A stretch of 64,000 nucleotides of DNA, taken from positions 62,001-126,000 of the forward strand of contig NZ_RCCV01000004.1 of the NCBI RefSeq assembly GCF_003664255.1. Reading direction: 5' to 3'. A model generated the notes under the pieces. That model had not been told where the DNA came from, did no database searches, and saw nothing but the letters and a program-made list of their open reading frames with translations. Origin of the DNA: Micromonospora sp. M71_S20 (GTDB lineage Bacteria; Actinomycetota; Actinomycetes; Mycobacteriales; Micromonosporaceae). The position numbers and the translations under genes are program-made. Shown here piece after piece: positions 48,601-60,600 of this stretch (position 1 is the first letter of the stretch; each line of letters opens with the position of its first letter).

Positions 48601-51600
48601 TGGTGCTGACCGAGGGCGACCCGGTCGAGCAGCCGCCCGCCGAACCGGACGCGGACGGGCTGGTGCCGTGGGTGCTCTCCGCGAAGTCCGCGACCGCGCT
48701 GCGGGAGCAGGCCGCCCGGCTGTCGGCCGTCGTTGACGCCGCCCGGCCGGTCGACGTGGGCTGGTCGCTGGCGACCACCCGGTCGTCGTTCGCGTACCGG
48801 GCGGTCGTGCTCGGCGCCGGGCGGGCGGAGCTGGCCGGCGGGCTGCGGGCCCTGGCGGCGGGCGAGGAGGCCCCCGGGGTGGTGACCGCCGCCCCGGCGA
48901 CCCGCCGCGGCGTCGTGTTCGTCTTTCCCGGCCAGGGGGCGCAGTGGGCCGGCATGGCCACGGAGCTGCTGGACCACCCGGTGTTCGCCGAGCGGATGGC
49001 CGAGTGCGCGGCGGCCCTGCGCCCGCACGTGGACTGGACGCTGCGCGACGTCCTGGCCGATCCCTACGCCCTGGCCAGGGTCGATGTGGTGCAGCCCGCG
49101 CTGTGGGCGGTCATGGTGTCGCTGGCCGCCCTCTGGCGCGCGCACGGCGTCGAACCCGCCGCGGTCGTCGGCCACTCGCAAGGCGAGATCGCCGCCGCCA
49201 CTGTGGCGGGGGCACTGTCCCTGGCGGACGGGGCGAAGGTCGTCGCGCTGCGCAGCCGGGCGCTGACCGCGCTCTCCGGCGCCGGTGGGATGGCTTCGGT
49301 GGCGCTGCCGGTGGCCGACGTGCGGAACCTGCTCGCCGGCTGGGGCGACCAGCTCTCGGTGGCGGCGGTGAACGGGCCGCGCGCCGTGGTCGTGTCCGGT
49401 GCGCCCGCCGCGCTGGACGAACTGCTCGCCGCCTGCGGCCGCGACGGGGTGCGGGCCCGGCGCGTCGACGTGGACTACGCGTCCCACTCGGCGCAGGTGG
49501 CCGTCATCGCCGACCGGCTGCTGCGGGACCTGTCCGGCGTCGCGCCGCTGCCCGCCGAGGTGCCGATCCGCTCCACGGTGACCGGCCCCACGACGCTGGA
49601 CGCCGACTACTGGTACCGCAACCTGCGGCACACCGTCGAGTTCGAGCCGGCCATCCGGGCCCTGGCCGAGCAGGGCCACGGGCTGTTCATCGAGGTCAGC
49701 CCGCATCCCGTGCTCATTCCCGGCATCGCCGACACCGTCGCGGACGCGGCCGTGGTCGGCACGCTGCGCCGACACGACGGCGGCCCGCGCCGGTTCCTCG
49801 CAGCCCTGGCCGAGGTGTACGCCGCCGGCCAGGACGTCAGCTTCGCCCGCCTTTTCCCCGACCACGCCGGCCGGGTGGACCTGCCCACGTACCCGTTCCA
49901 GCACCAGCGGTTCTGGCCCGAGCCGGAGCTCGTCCCCACCGGCCACGACGACGCTGAGTTCTGGTCCGCCGTCGAGCGGGGCGACCTGCCGGCGCTCGCC
50001 GACGGCGACGAGGACCGCAGTGCGCTGGCCCCCGCGCTGCCGGTGCTCGCCGCCTGGCACGGGCGCAGGCGGGCGCGGTCGGCGCTGGACTCGTGGCGCT
50101 ACACGGTCCGCTGGCGGCCCGTCGACGCCGACCGACCGCCCGCCCTGTCCGGCGACTGGCTGCTGGTCGCCGCCGCCGACGAGCCGCTGGCCGGGCGGAT
50201 CGGTGCCGCGCTCGCCGCGTACGGCGCGCGGGTGCAGGTCCTCGCCGACGGCCCGGACCTGACCGACCGGCTGCGGGAGCACCCCGACGCCGTGGGCGTG
50301 CTCTCCCTCGTGGGCCTCCGCGACGACCCGCACCCCGCCGACCCGGACGTGCCCGGCGGCCTCGCCGCCACCGTCGCGCTGGTCCGGGCCCTCGACGCGG
50401 CCGGCGTCGCCGCGCCGCTGTGGTGCCTCACCCGGGGCGCGGTCTCCACCGGCCGGGCCGACCCGGTCCTGCGGCCTGCCCAGGCCACCGTCTGGGGACT
50501 CGGCCGCGTCGTCGGGCTGGAACGCCCCGCCGGCTGGGGCGGCCTCGTCGACCTGCCGGAGCACGTCGACGACCGGTGCGCCGCCCGGCTAGCCGGGGTA
50601 CTCGCCGGCCGCGCCGAGGAGGAGGTGGCGGTCCGGGCGAGCGGGGTGTTCGCCCGCCGGCTCGCGCACGCCCCCGCGCCGGCCGGCGCGGGCTGGCGGC
50701 CCCGGGGCGCGGTCCTCGTCACCGGTGGCCTCGGCGCGCTGGGCGGCCACGTGGCGCGCTGGTTGGCCGCGCACGGCGCCGAGCACCTGGTGCTGGTCGG
50801 CCGCCGCACGACGGGTGCCGACGACCTCGTCGCCGACCTCGCCGGCGCGGGCGTGCGGGTCACCGTCGCCTCATGCGACGTGGCGGACCGGGACGCGCTC
50901 GGCGCGCTCCTCGACGACCTCGCGCGGGACGGCGTCACCCTGCGCGCCGTCGTGCACGCGGCGGGCGTGGTCTCCTTCGCCGACGTCGCCGACCTGACCC
51001 CGGCCGACCTCGCCGGGGTCCTGCGCGCCAAGGCGTCCGGCGCGGCGGCCCTCGACGAGCTGCTCGCCGGGGCCGACCTGGACGCGTTCGTGCTGTTCTC
51101 CTCCGGCGCAGCCGTCTGGGGCAGCGCCGGCCAGGCCGGGTACGCGGCGGCGAACGCGTTCCTCGACGCGCTGGCCGAGCGCCGCCGCGCCCAGGGCCGG
51201 CCCGCGACCTCGATCGCCTGGGGCGCCTGGGCGGGCGGTGGGATGGTCTCCGATGAGCGGGCCGGCGACTGGCTGGCCAGGCTCGGTGTTCGCGCCATGG
51301 ACCCCGCGGTGGCGGTCACCGCGCTGGCCATCGACGAGCCGACGTTCACCGTCGCCGACCTCGACTGGGAACGGTTCCTGCCGGCGTACACCCTGGCCCG
51401 GCCCCGGCCGCTGCTTGCGGACCTGCCCGAGGCGGGCCGGCCGGCGACGGCCCCCGGGCCCGGACCGGAGGACTCGCCGATGCGGCAGCGGCTCGCCGCG
51501 CTGCCTCCGGGGGAACGGCACCACACGCTGCTCGACCTGGTGCGCACCCGGGCCGCCGCCGTGCTCGGCCACCGCGACCCCGCTCCGGTACGCCCGGACC

Positions 51601-54600
51601 GGGCCTTCCGCGAGCTGGGCTTCGACTCGTTAAGCGCGGTGGAGCTGCGCAACCGGCTCGCCGACGCCACCGCACTGGTGCTGCCCGCGACGCTCGTCTT
51701 CGACCACCCGACGCCCGCCGCGCTCGCGGACCACCTGCTGGCCCTGCTCCTCGGCGCGGACGCCGCCCCGGCGGCGGCGACCCCGGCGGCGGGCGGCCCG
51801 TCCGACGAGCCGATCGCCATCGTGGCCATGGCCTGCCGCTATCCCGGCGGCGTGGCGAGCCCGGAGGACCTCTGGGGGGTGGTGCGCGACGGCGCGGACG
51901 CGGTGGGCCCGTTCCCCACCGACCGGGGATGGGACGTCGACGCGCTGTACGACCCGGACCCGGACCGGTCCGGCCACAGCTACACCCGCGATGGCGCGTT
52001 CCTCGACGCCGCCGGCGACTTCGACGCCGACCTCTTCGGCATCTCGCCCCGCGAGGCCCTCGCCATGGACCCGCAGCAGCGGCTGCTGCTGGAGACCGCG
52101 TGGGAAGCGTTCGAGCGGGCCGGGATCGCGCCGGGCGGGCCGACCGCCCGGCGGACCGGCGTGTTCGTCGGGGCGACCGGACAGGGCTACGGCGGCCGGT
52201 TGCAGGACGCGACCGCCGCCGTCGAGGGGCACCTGCTCGCCGGCAGCTCCACCGCCGTCGTCTCCGGCCGGATCGCCTACACGTTCGGCTTCGAGGGGCC
52301 GGCGGTGACGGTGGACACGGCGTGTTCGTCGTCGCTGGTGGCGCTGCACCTGGCGGCGCAGTCGCTGCGGTCGGGGGAGTGCGACCTGGCGCTGGCCGGC
52401 GGCGTCACCGTGATGGCCACCCCGGGCGCGTTCGTGGAGTTCAGCCGGCAGCGCGGGTTGGCCGCCGACGGGCGGTGCAAGCCGTTCGCGGCGGCGGCCG
52501 ACGGGACGGGCTGGGGCGAGGGCGTTGGCCTGCTGCTGCTGGAGAAGCTGTCCGACGCCCGCCGCAACGGGCACCAGGTCCTCGCGGTGGTGCGGGGCAG
52601 TGCGGTGAACCAGGACGGTGCGTCGAACGGGTTGACCGCCCCGAACGGGCCGTCGCAGCAGCGGGTGATCCGGCAGGCCCTGGCCAACGCGCGGCTGACC
52701 GCCGCCGAGGTGGACGCGGTGGAGGCGCACGGCACGGGCACCACGCTGGGCGACCCGATCGAGGCGCAGGCGTTGCTGGCGACGTACGGGCAGGGCCGGG
52801 GCGACGGCGTGCCGCTGCTGCTCGGCTCGGTGAAGTCGAACATCGGGCACACCCAGGCGGCGGCCGGGGTGGCCGGCGTGATCAAGATGGTGATGGCGAT
52901 GCGGCACGGCGTGCTGCCGCGCACGTTGCACGTGGACGCGCCCAGCCCGCATGTGGACTGGTCGGCCGGCGCGGTCGAACTGCTCACCGAGCCCGTGCCG
53001 TGGCCGCAGGCCGATCGGCCCCGCCGGGCCGGGGTCTCCGCTTTCGGGGTGAGCGGTACCAACGCCCACGCCATCATCGAGGCGACGCCGGACCTCCCGA
53101 CCGGCAGCGGGGTGACCGGGCCCACCCCGCTGCCGTGGGTGCTCTCCGCCCGCGACGCCGACGCGCTGGCCGAGCAGGCCCGGCGGCTGTCGACGTACGC
53201 GGCGGCGGCCGACGCGACGCCTGCGACGATCGCGGCGGCCCTGGTCCGCGGGCGGACGGCGCTGACCCACCGCGCGGTGGTGCTCGGCGCGGACCTCGCG
53301 GAGCTGACCCGTGGCCTGGCCGCGCTGGCCGACGGCGAGCCCGCCGCCGGCGTGCTGCGGGGCGTGGCGTCGGACGTGCGGGTGGCAGTGCTGTGCACCG
53401 GCCAGGGCGCGCAGCGGGTGGGGATGGGCCGCGGCCTGTACGCGGCGTTCCCGGTCTTCGCGGTGGCGTTCGACGAGGTGTGCGCGGAGCTGGACCGGTA
53501 CCGGGACCGGCCGCTGCGGGAGCTGGTGTTCGACGGCTCCCCGGCGGACCTCGACCGCACGGACCACGCGCAGATGGCCCTGTTCGCGATCGAGGTGGCG
53601 GTCGCCCGGCTGCTCGCGTCGTGGGGGCTGACGCCCGACGCGGTGCTGGGGCACTCCGTGGGCGAGCTGGCGGCGGCGCACGTCGTCGGCGTCCTGTCGC
53701 TGCCCGACGCCGCCCGGCTGGTCGCGGCGCGGGGCACCCTGATGGCGGCGCTGCCCCCCGGCGGGGCGATGCTGGCGGTGCAGGCGTCGGAGGCGGAGAT
53801 CGGTGCGGTCGCCGCCGCGTCCGGGGCGGACGTGGCGGCCGTGAACGGCCCCCGGTCGGTGGTGCTGTCCGGCGCGGAGGAGGCGGTCGCCGCCGCCGAG
53901 CGGTGGGGCGTGGAGCACGGGCGTCGGGTGAAGCGGCTGCGCGTCTCGCACGCGTTCCACTCGGCGCTGATGGAGCCGATGCTGGCGGAGTTCGCGGCGG
54001 TGCTGGAGTCGGTCTCGTTCGCGCCGCCGACGCTGCCGTGGGTGTCCACGGCGACCGGTGAGCTGGTCGACGCCGCCGAGGTCGCCACGCCGGAGTACTG
54101 GGTGCGCAACGTGCGCCGGACGGTCCGCTTCGCCGACGCGGTGCGGACCCTGCGCGGCCTGGGCGCGTCGGTGTTCGTGGAGGTCGGCCCCGACGGGGTG
54201 CTCTCCGGGCTGGCGCAGGAAGCCCCGGACGAGGGGGTCTTCTGCCCCGTGCTGCGCGCCGGGCACGACGAGCCCGGCAGCGCGCTGACCGCCCTGGCCC
54301 GGGCCCACGCGCACGGCGCGCCGGCCGACTGGCCGGCCCTGTTCACCGGTGTCGGCGCGCCGCTGGACCTGCCCACCTACCCGTTCCAGCGCCAGCGCTA
54401 CTGGCTCACCCCCCTGCCCCCGACCCGGGACCTGGCCGCCGCCGGCCTCGACGCCGCCGGCCATCCGCTGCTCGACGCCGCGTTCCAGCCCGCCGGTCAG
54501 GACCGGCTGACTCTCACCGGGCGGCTCTCCCTCCAGACCCATCCGTGGCTGGCCGACCACGCCCTACGCGGCGCGGTCCTGTTGCCGGGCACCGCGTTCC

Positions 54601-57600
54601 TTGAGCTCGTGCTGCACGCCGCCCAGCTCGTCGACTGCGGCGGCGTCGACGAGCTGACCCTGACCGCGCCCCTGGTGCTGCCCGAACACGGCCCCGTCGA
54701 CGTGCAGGTGTCGGTCGAGCCGCCCGGCGGGGACGGGAGACGACCGGTCGAGGTGTACGCGCGCCAGGCCGGCCCGTGGACCCGGCACGCGGCGGGCACG
54801 CTCTCGCCCGTGACCCCCGCCGCGCCCGACGCCCTCGCCGCCTGGCCGCCCCCCGGCGGGACGCCGCTGGACGTCGACGGCCTCCGCGACCGGGCCGCCC
54901 GCGCCGGCTTCGCCTACGGCCCGGCCTTCCAGGGCCTCGCCGCGGCCTGGCGGGTCGGGGACGAGGTCTACGCCGAGGTGACGCCGCCGGAGCCGGTGCG
55001 CGCCGCGGCCGGCGGGTTCGGCGTGCACCCGGCGCTGCTCGACGCCGCCGTGCAGGCGGTCGGGCTCGGCGTGCTCGGCGACGACCAGGGCCGGATGCCC
55101 TTCTCCTTCGCCGACGTGGCGCTGCACGCGCGGGGCGCCGACGGCCTGCGGGTGCGGCTCACCCCGACCAGCGTCGACACGGTCGCGGTCCTGGTGACCG
55201 ACGCCACCGGCGCGCCGGTGGCCTCCGTGGCCGCGCTCGCGCTGCGCCCCGTCGCTGCCGCCGCGCCCGGCGAGCGCGCGCTGTTCCGGCTCGACTGGCC
55301 CGAGAAGCCGGTCCTGGCGATCCCCGGCGACCTGCCGGAGCTGACCGGGACCGTCCTGCCCGACGGCGCGCTGCCCGCGGCCCTGGTGCTCCCGGTCCGC
55401 GGTGCTGAGGCGACGCCGGCCGAGGTGGCCGAGCTGACCGACGCCGTACTCGCCGTGCTGCGGCGCTGGCTGGCCGACGAGCGGACCGACGGGGCGCGGC
55501 TGGTGGTGCGTACCCACCGGGCGGTCGCCGCCGGCCCGGACGGCGACCTCGCCGACCCGGCCGGCGCGGCGGTCAGGGGCCTGGTGCGGTCCGCGCAGCG
55601 GGAACACCCGGGCCGGTTCGTGCTGGTCGACGTCGACGACGACGCGGCCTCGGCGGGCCTGGTGGCGGGCGTCGTGGCCAGCGGCGAGCCGGAGGCGGCC
55701 GTCCGAGACGGGCGGGTCCGCGTCCCCCGGCTCGTCCCCGCCCACCCGGCGGCGGCCCCGCCGACCCTCGACCCGGACGGCACCGTCCTGATCACCGGGG
55801 GCACCGGCGACCTGGGCGGCCTACTGGCCCGGCACCTCGTCGCCGCACACGGGGCGCGCCGGCTGGTGCTGACCGGCCGGCGCGGCGTGGCCCCGGCCGA
55901 CCTCGTCGCCGACCTCGCCGCCCTCGGCGCCCACGTCACCGTCGAGGCGTGCGACGCTGCCGACCGCGCCGCGCTCGCCGACCTGCTCGACCGGATCGAC
56001 CCGGCCCACCCGCTGACCGGCGTCGTGCACGTGGCGGGCGTCGTCGCCGACGGCGTCGTGACCGCGCTGACCCCCGACGCGGTGCGGGCGGTGCTGCGGC
56101 CCAAGGTCGACGCCGCCGTCCACCTGCACGAGCTGACCGCCGGGCACGACCTCGCGCTGTTCGTCACCTACTCCTCCGCCGCCGGTGTGCTGGGCAGCGC
56201 CGGGCAGGCCAACTACGCCGCCGCGAACGCCTACCTGGACGCCCTGGCCGTGCGGCGGCGGGCGGCCGGGCTGCCCGCGTTGTCCCTGGCCTGGGGCCCG
56301 TGGTCGACCGGCGGCGGCATGACCGCCGAGCTGGACCAGGCCGACCGCGACCGGCTCGCCCGCACCGGGGCGCGCGCGCTGACCCCGGCGCACGGGCTCG
56401 CCCTGTTCGACGCCGCGCTCGCCGCCGGGCACGCCGTCGCGGTGCCGGTCGATTTCGACCTCGACGCGCTGCGGGCGGCGGCCGAGGCCGGACATCTTCC
56501 CGCGCCGCTGGCCGGACTGGTGCGTGTTCCGCCCCGACGGATCACCCGCGCCGCCACCTCCTCGCTGGCCGCCCGGCTGGCCGGCCTGGACCGCGACGAG
56601 CGGCACAGCACCGTGCTCCGGCTGATCCGGGCCGAGATCGCGGCGGTGCTGAGCCACGCCGACGCGGACCGCGTCGACGCCGCCCGGCCGTTCACCGACC
56701 TGGGCTTCGACTCGCTGACCGCAGTCGAGTTGCGCAACCGGCTCGGTGTCGTCACCGGCCTGCGCCTGCCCGCCACCCTCGTCTTCGACCACCCCACCCC
56801 GCTGGCGCTTACCGATTACCTCGTCGCGGAGACCGCCGAGCCCGACGAGGCGGGCGCGCCGACCCGCGCGGTGACGTCGGCGACCTCGGCTGCGGCGGAC
56901 GAGCCCGTCGCGATCGTGGCGATGGCCTGCCGCTACCCCGGTGGCGTCCGCTCGCCGGAGGATCTGTGGCGGCTCGTCGAGGAGGGCGTGGACGCGATCG
57001 ACGCGTTCCCCACCGACCGGGGCTGGGATCCCGACCTGTACGACCCTGACCCGGACCAGCCGGGGAAGACGTACAGCGCCGAGGGCGGCTTCCTCTACGA
57101 CGCCGCCGGATTCGACGCTGACTTCTTTGGCATCTCCCCCCGGGAGGCGGTGGCCACCGACCCCCAGCAGCGGCTGCTGCTGGAGGCCACCTGGGAGGCG
57201 CTGGAACGGGCCGGGATCGACCCGAACTCGCTGCGCGGCAGCCGGACGGGCGTGTTCGCGGGCGTGATGTACCACGACTACGCGTCCCGGCTGCCGGCCG
57301 TGCCGGCGGAGGTCGAGGCGTTCGTCGGCACCGGCAACTCGGGTAGCGTCGCGTCCGGCCGGATCGCCTACACGTTCGGCTTCGAGGGGCCGGCGGTGAC
57401 GGTGGACACGGCGTGTTCGTCGTCGCTGGTGGCGCTGCACCTGGCGGCGCAGTCGCTGCGGTCGGGGGAGTGCGACCTGGCGCTGGCCGGCGGCGTCACC
57501 GTGATGGCCACCCCGGACACGTTCGTCGGCTTCAGCCGGCAGCGCGGGTTGGCCGCCGACGGGCGGTGCAAGCCGTTCGCGGCGGCGGCCGACGGGACGG

Positions 57601-60600
57601 GCTGGGGCGAGGGCGTCGGCCTGCTGCTGCTGGAGAAGCTGTCCGACGCCCGCCGCAACGGGCACCAGGTCCTCGCGGTGGTGCGGGGCAGTGCGGTGAA
57701 CCAGGACGGTGCGTCGAACGGGTTGACCGCCCCGAACGGGCCGTCGCAGCAGCGGGTGATCCGGCAGGCCCTGGCCAACGCGCGGCTGACCGCCGCCGAG
57801 GTGGACGCGGTGGAGGCGCACGGCACGGGCACCACGCTGGGCGATCCGATCGAGGCGCAGGCGTTGCTGGCGACGTACGGGCAGGACCGGCCGGCGGACC
57901 GGCCGCTGTGGCTGGGTTCGGTGAAGTCGAACATCGGGCACACCCAGGCGGCGGCCGGCGTCGCCGGGGTGATCAAGATGGTGATGGCGATGCGGCACGG
58001 CGTGCTGCCCCGCACCTTGCACGTCGACGCGCCCAGCCCGCATGTGGACTGGTCGGCCGGCGCGGTGGAGCTGCTCACCGAGCCGACCCCGTGGCCCCGG
58101 GCCGACCGCCCGCGCCGGGCCGGGGTGTCGTCGTTCGGGGTCAGCGGCACCAACGCCCACGCCATCATCGAGGCCGTGCCGGCGGCGGCCCCGCCCCCTG
58201 CCGTCGCCGCGCCCCCGGCGCTGCCCTGGTCGCTGTCGGCCCGGTCGGCCGACGCGTTGCGCGACCAGGCCCGCACGCTGCACGCGCACCTGCGCACGCA
58301 CCCCGGGCACGACCCGGTCGCCGTCGGGCGCGCGCTGGTCGCCGAGCGGGTGGCGTTCGACCACCGGGCCGTCGTCGTCGCCGGCCGGGAGGACCTGCTC
58401 GCCGGCCTCGACGCGCTGGCCCGCGGCGCGCAGGCACCGGGCGTGGTGCAGGGGGAGGCCACGGGCGCGCGGGTGGCGGTGCTGTGCACCGGCCAGGGCG
58501 CGCAGCGGGTGGGGATGGGCCGGGAGCTGTACGCGGCGTTCCCGGCGTTCGCGGCGGCGTTCGACGAGGTGTGCGCGGAGGCGGACCGGCACCGGGACCG
58601 GCCGCTGCGGGAGCTGGTCTTCGGCGGCGAGCAGGAGGACCTGGACCGCACGGACCACGCGCAGGTGGCGCTGTTCGCGGTCGAGGTGGCGGTGTTCCGG
58701 CTGCTGGAGTCGTGGGGGGTGGTTCCCGACGTGCTGGTGGGGCACTCGGTGGGCGAGCTGGTGGCGGCGCACCTGGCGGGAATGTTGTCGCTGGGCGACG
58801 CCGTGCGGCTGGTGGTGGCGCGGGGCGCGTTGATGGCGGCGTTGCCGGGCGACGGGGCGATGGTGGCGGTCGAGGCCGACGAGGCCGAGGTCGCGGAGCT
58901 GGTGGACGCGTGCGGGGTCGACGTCGCGGCGGTGAACGGCCCACGGTCGGTGGTGCTCTCCGGTGGGCGGGAGGCGGTCGACGCGGCCGAGCGGTGGTGT
59001 GTGCAGCGGGGGCGTCGGGCGAAGCGGCTGCGGGTGTCGCACGCGTTCCACTCGGCGCTGATGGAGCCGATGCTGACGCCGTTCGCGGAGGTGGCGCGGA
59101 CGGTGTCCGTCGCCGCGCCGGCGGTGCCCGTGGTGTCGACGGTGACCGGCGGCCTGCTCGACGCGGCGCAGCCGGCCGGCCCGGAGCACTGGGTGCGCAA
59201 CGTGCGGGAAACGGTGCGTTTCGCCGACGCGGTACGGGCGGTGCGCGATCTGGGCACGTCCGCGTTCGTGGAGATCGGCCCGGACGGCGTGCTCTGCGGG
59301 CTGGCGGGGGAGATCCTCGACGAGGCGCTGTTCTGTCCGGTCCTGCGGGGCGGGCACGACGAGCCCGGCACCGCGCTGACCGCCCTGGCGGGCCTGCACA
59401 CCCGGGGCGTCCCCGTGGACCTCGGGGCGCTGTTCGCCGCCGCGCCGGCCGGACACGTGGACCTGCCCACCTACCCGTTCCAGCACCGGCGCTACTGGCT
59501 GGACGCGCCGCCGGGGCACGGCGTCGACGTGTCCGCCGCTGGCTTCGGCGTCACCGGCCATCCGCTGCTCGGCGCGGTGTTCCGGCCGGCGGGCGGGGAC
59601 GCTGTGACGCTGACCGGTCGCCTCGCCCTGGCCACCCAGCCCTGGCTCGCCGACCACGCCGTGCACGGCACCGTCGTGGTCCCCGGCACGGCTTTCGTCG
59701 AGCTGCTCGCCCGCGCGGGCGTCGAGACGGGCTGCCCCGGGATCGCCGAGATGACCCTGGCGACGCCGCTGACGCTGCCCCCGGACGGCGCGGTCGACGT
59801 GCAGGTCGCCGTCGACCCAGCCGGCGACGACGGCACGCGCGCCGTGCGGGTGCATGCCCGGCGGGCGGGCACGGACGAGCCCTGGACCCGGCACGCCGAG
59901 GGGACCCTCACCGGCGACTCGACGCCGCCGCCCGACCTGCCGCACTGGCCGCCGCGCGAGGCGGTCGCCGCGCGCGCCGACGGCCTCTACGACCGGATGG
60001 CCGACGCCGGGTTCGCCTACGGGCCGTCGTTCCGCGGATTGCGCGCCGCCTGGCAGGCCGACGACGGGGTGTACGCCGAGGTGGCGCTCCCCGACGAGCC
60101 GCGCCGCACGGCCGGCGGTTACCTGACGCACCCGGCCCTGCTGGACGCCGCCCTGCACGCGCTGGCCCTGCTGCCCGGCCCGGCCCGGCTGCCGTTTTCC
60201 TTCACGGGCGTGTCGCTGTTCACCCCGGCCGCCGAGACCCTGCGGGTCCGGCTGACCCCGATCGGCCCCGACGCGGTCGCGCTGGCGGCCACCGACGCCG
60301 ACAACCGGCCGGTGGCGGTGGTCCGCTCGCTGACCCTGCGACCGGTCTCGCCCGAGCAGCTCCGCCCCGCCGGAGCCGTGGCGGGCGAGTCGCTGCTGCG
60401 GCTCACCTGGCAGCCGCACCGGGCCAGCCCGACGCCGGACCCCCGGCAGCACTGGGTCGCGCTCCGCGCCGACGACCTCGGCCTCGGCCTGCCGGTCCAC
60501 GCCGACCTCGACGCCGTCGACGGGACGGTCCCGGACGTGGCGGTGCTGACCTGCTCGCCCGCCGGCGACGACAGGGTGGCCGCCACCCACGCGGCCCTGC

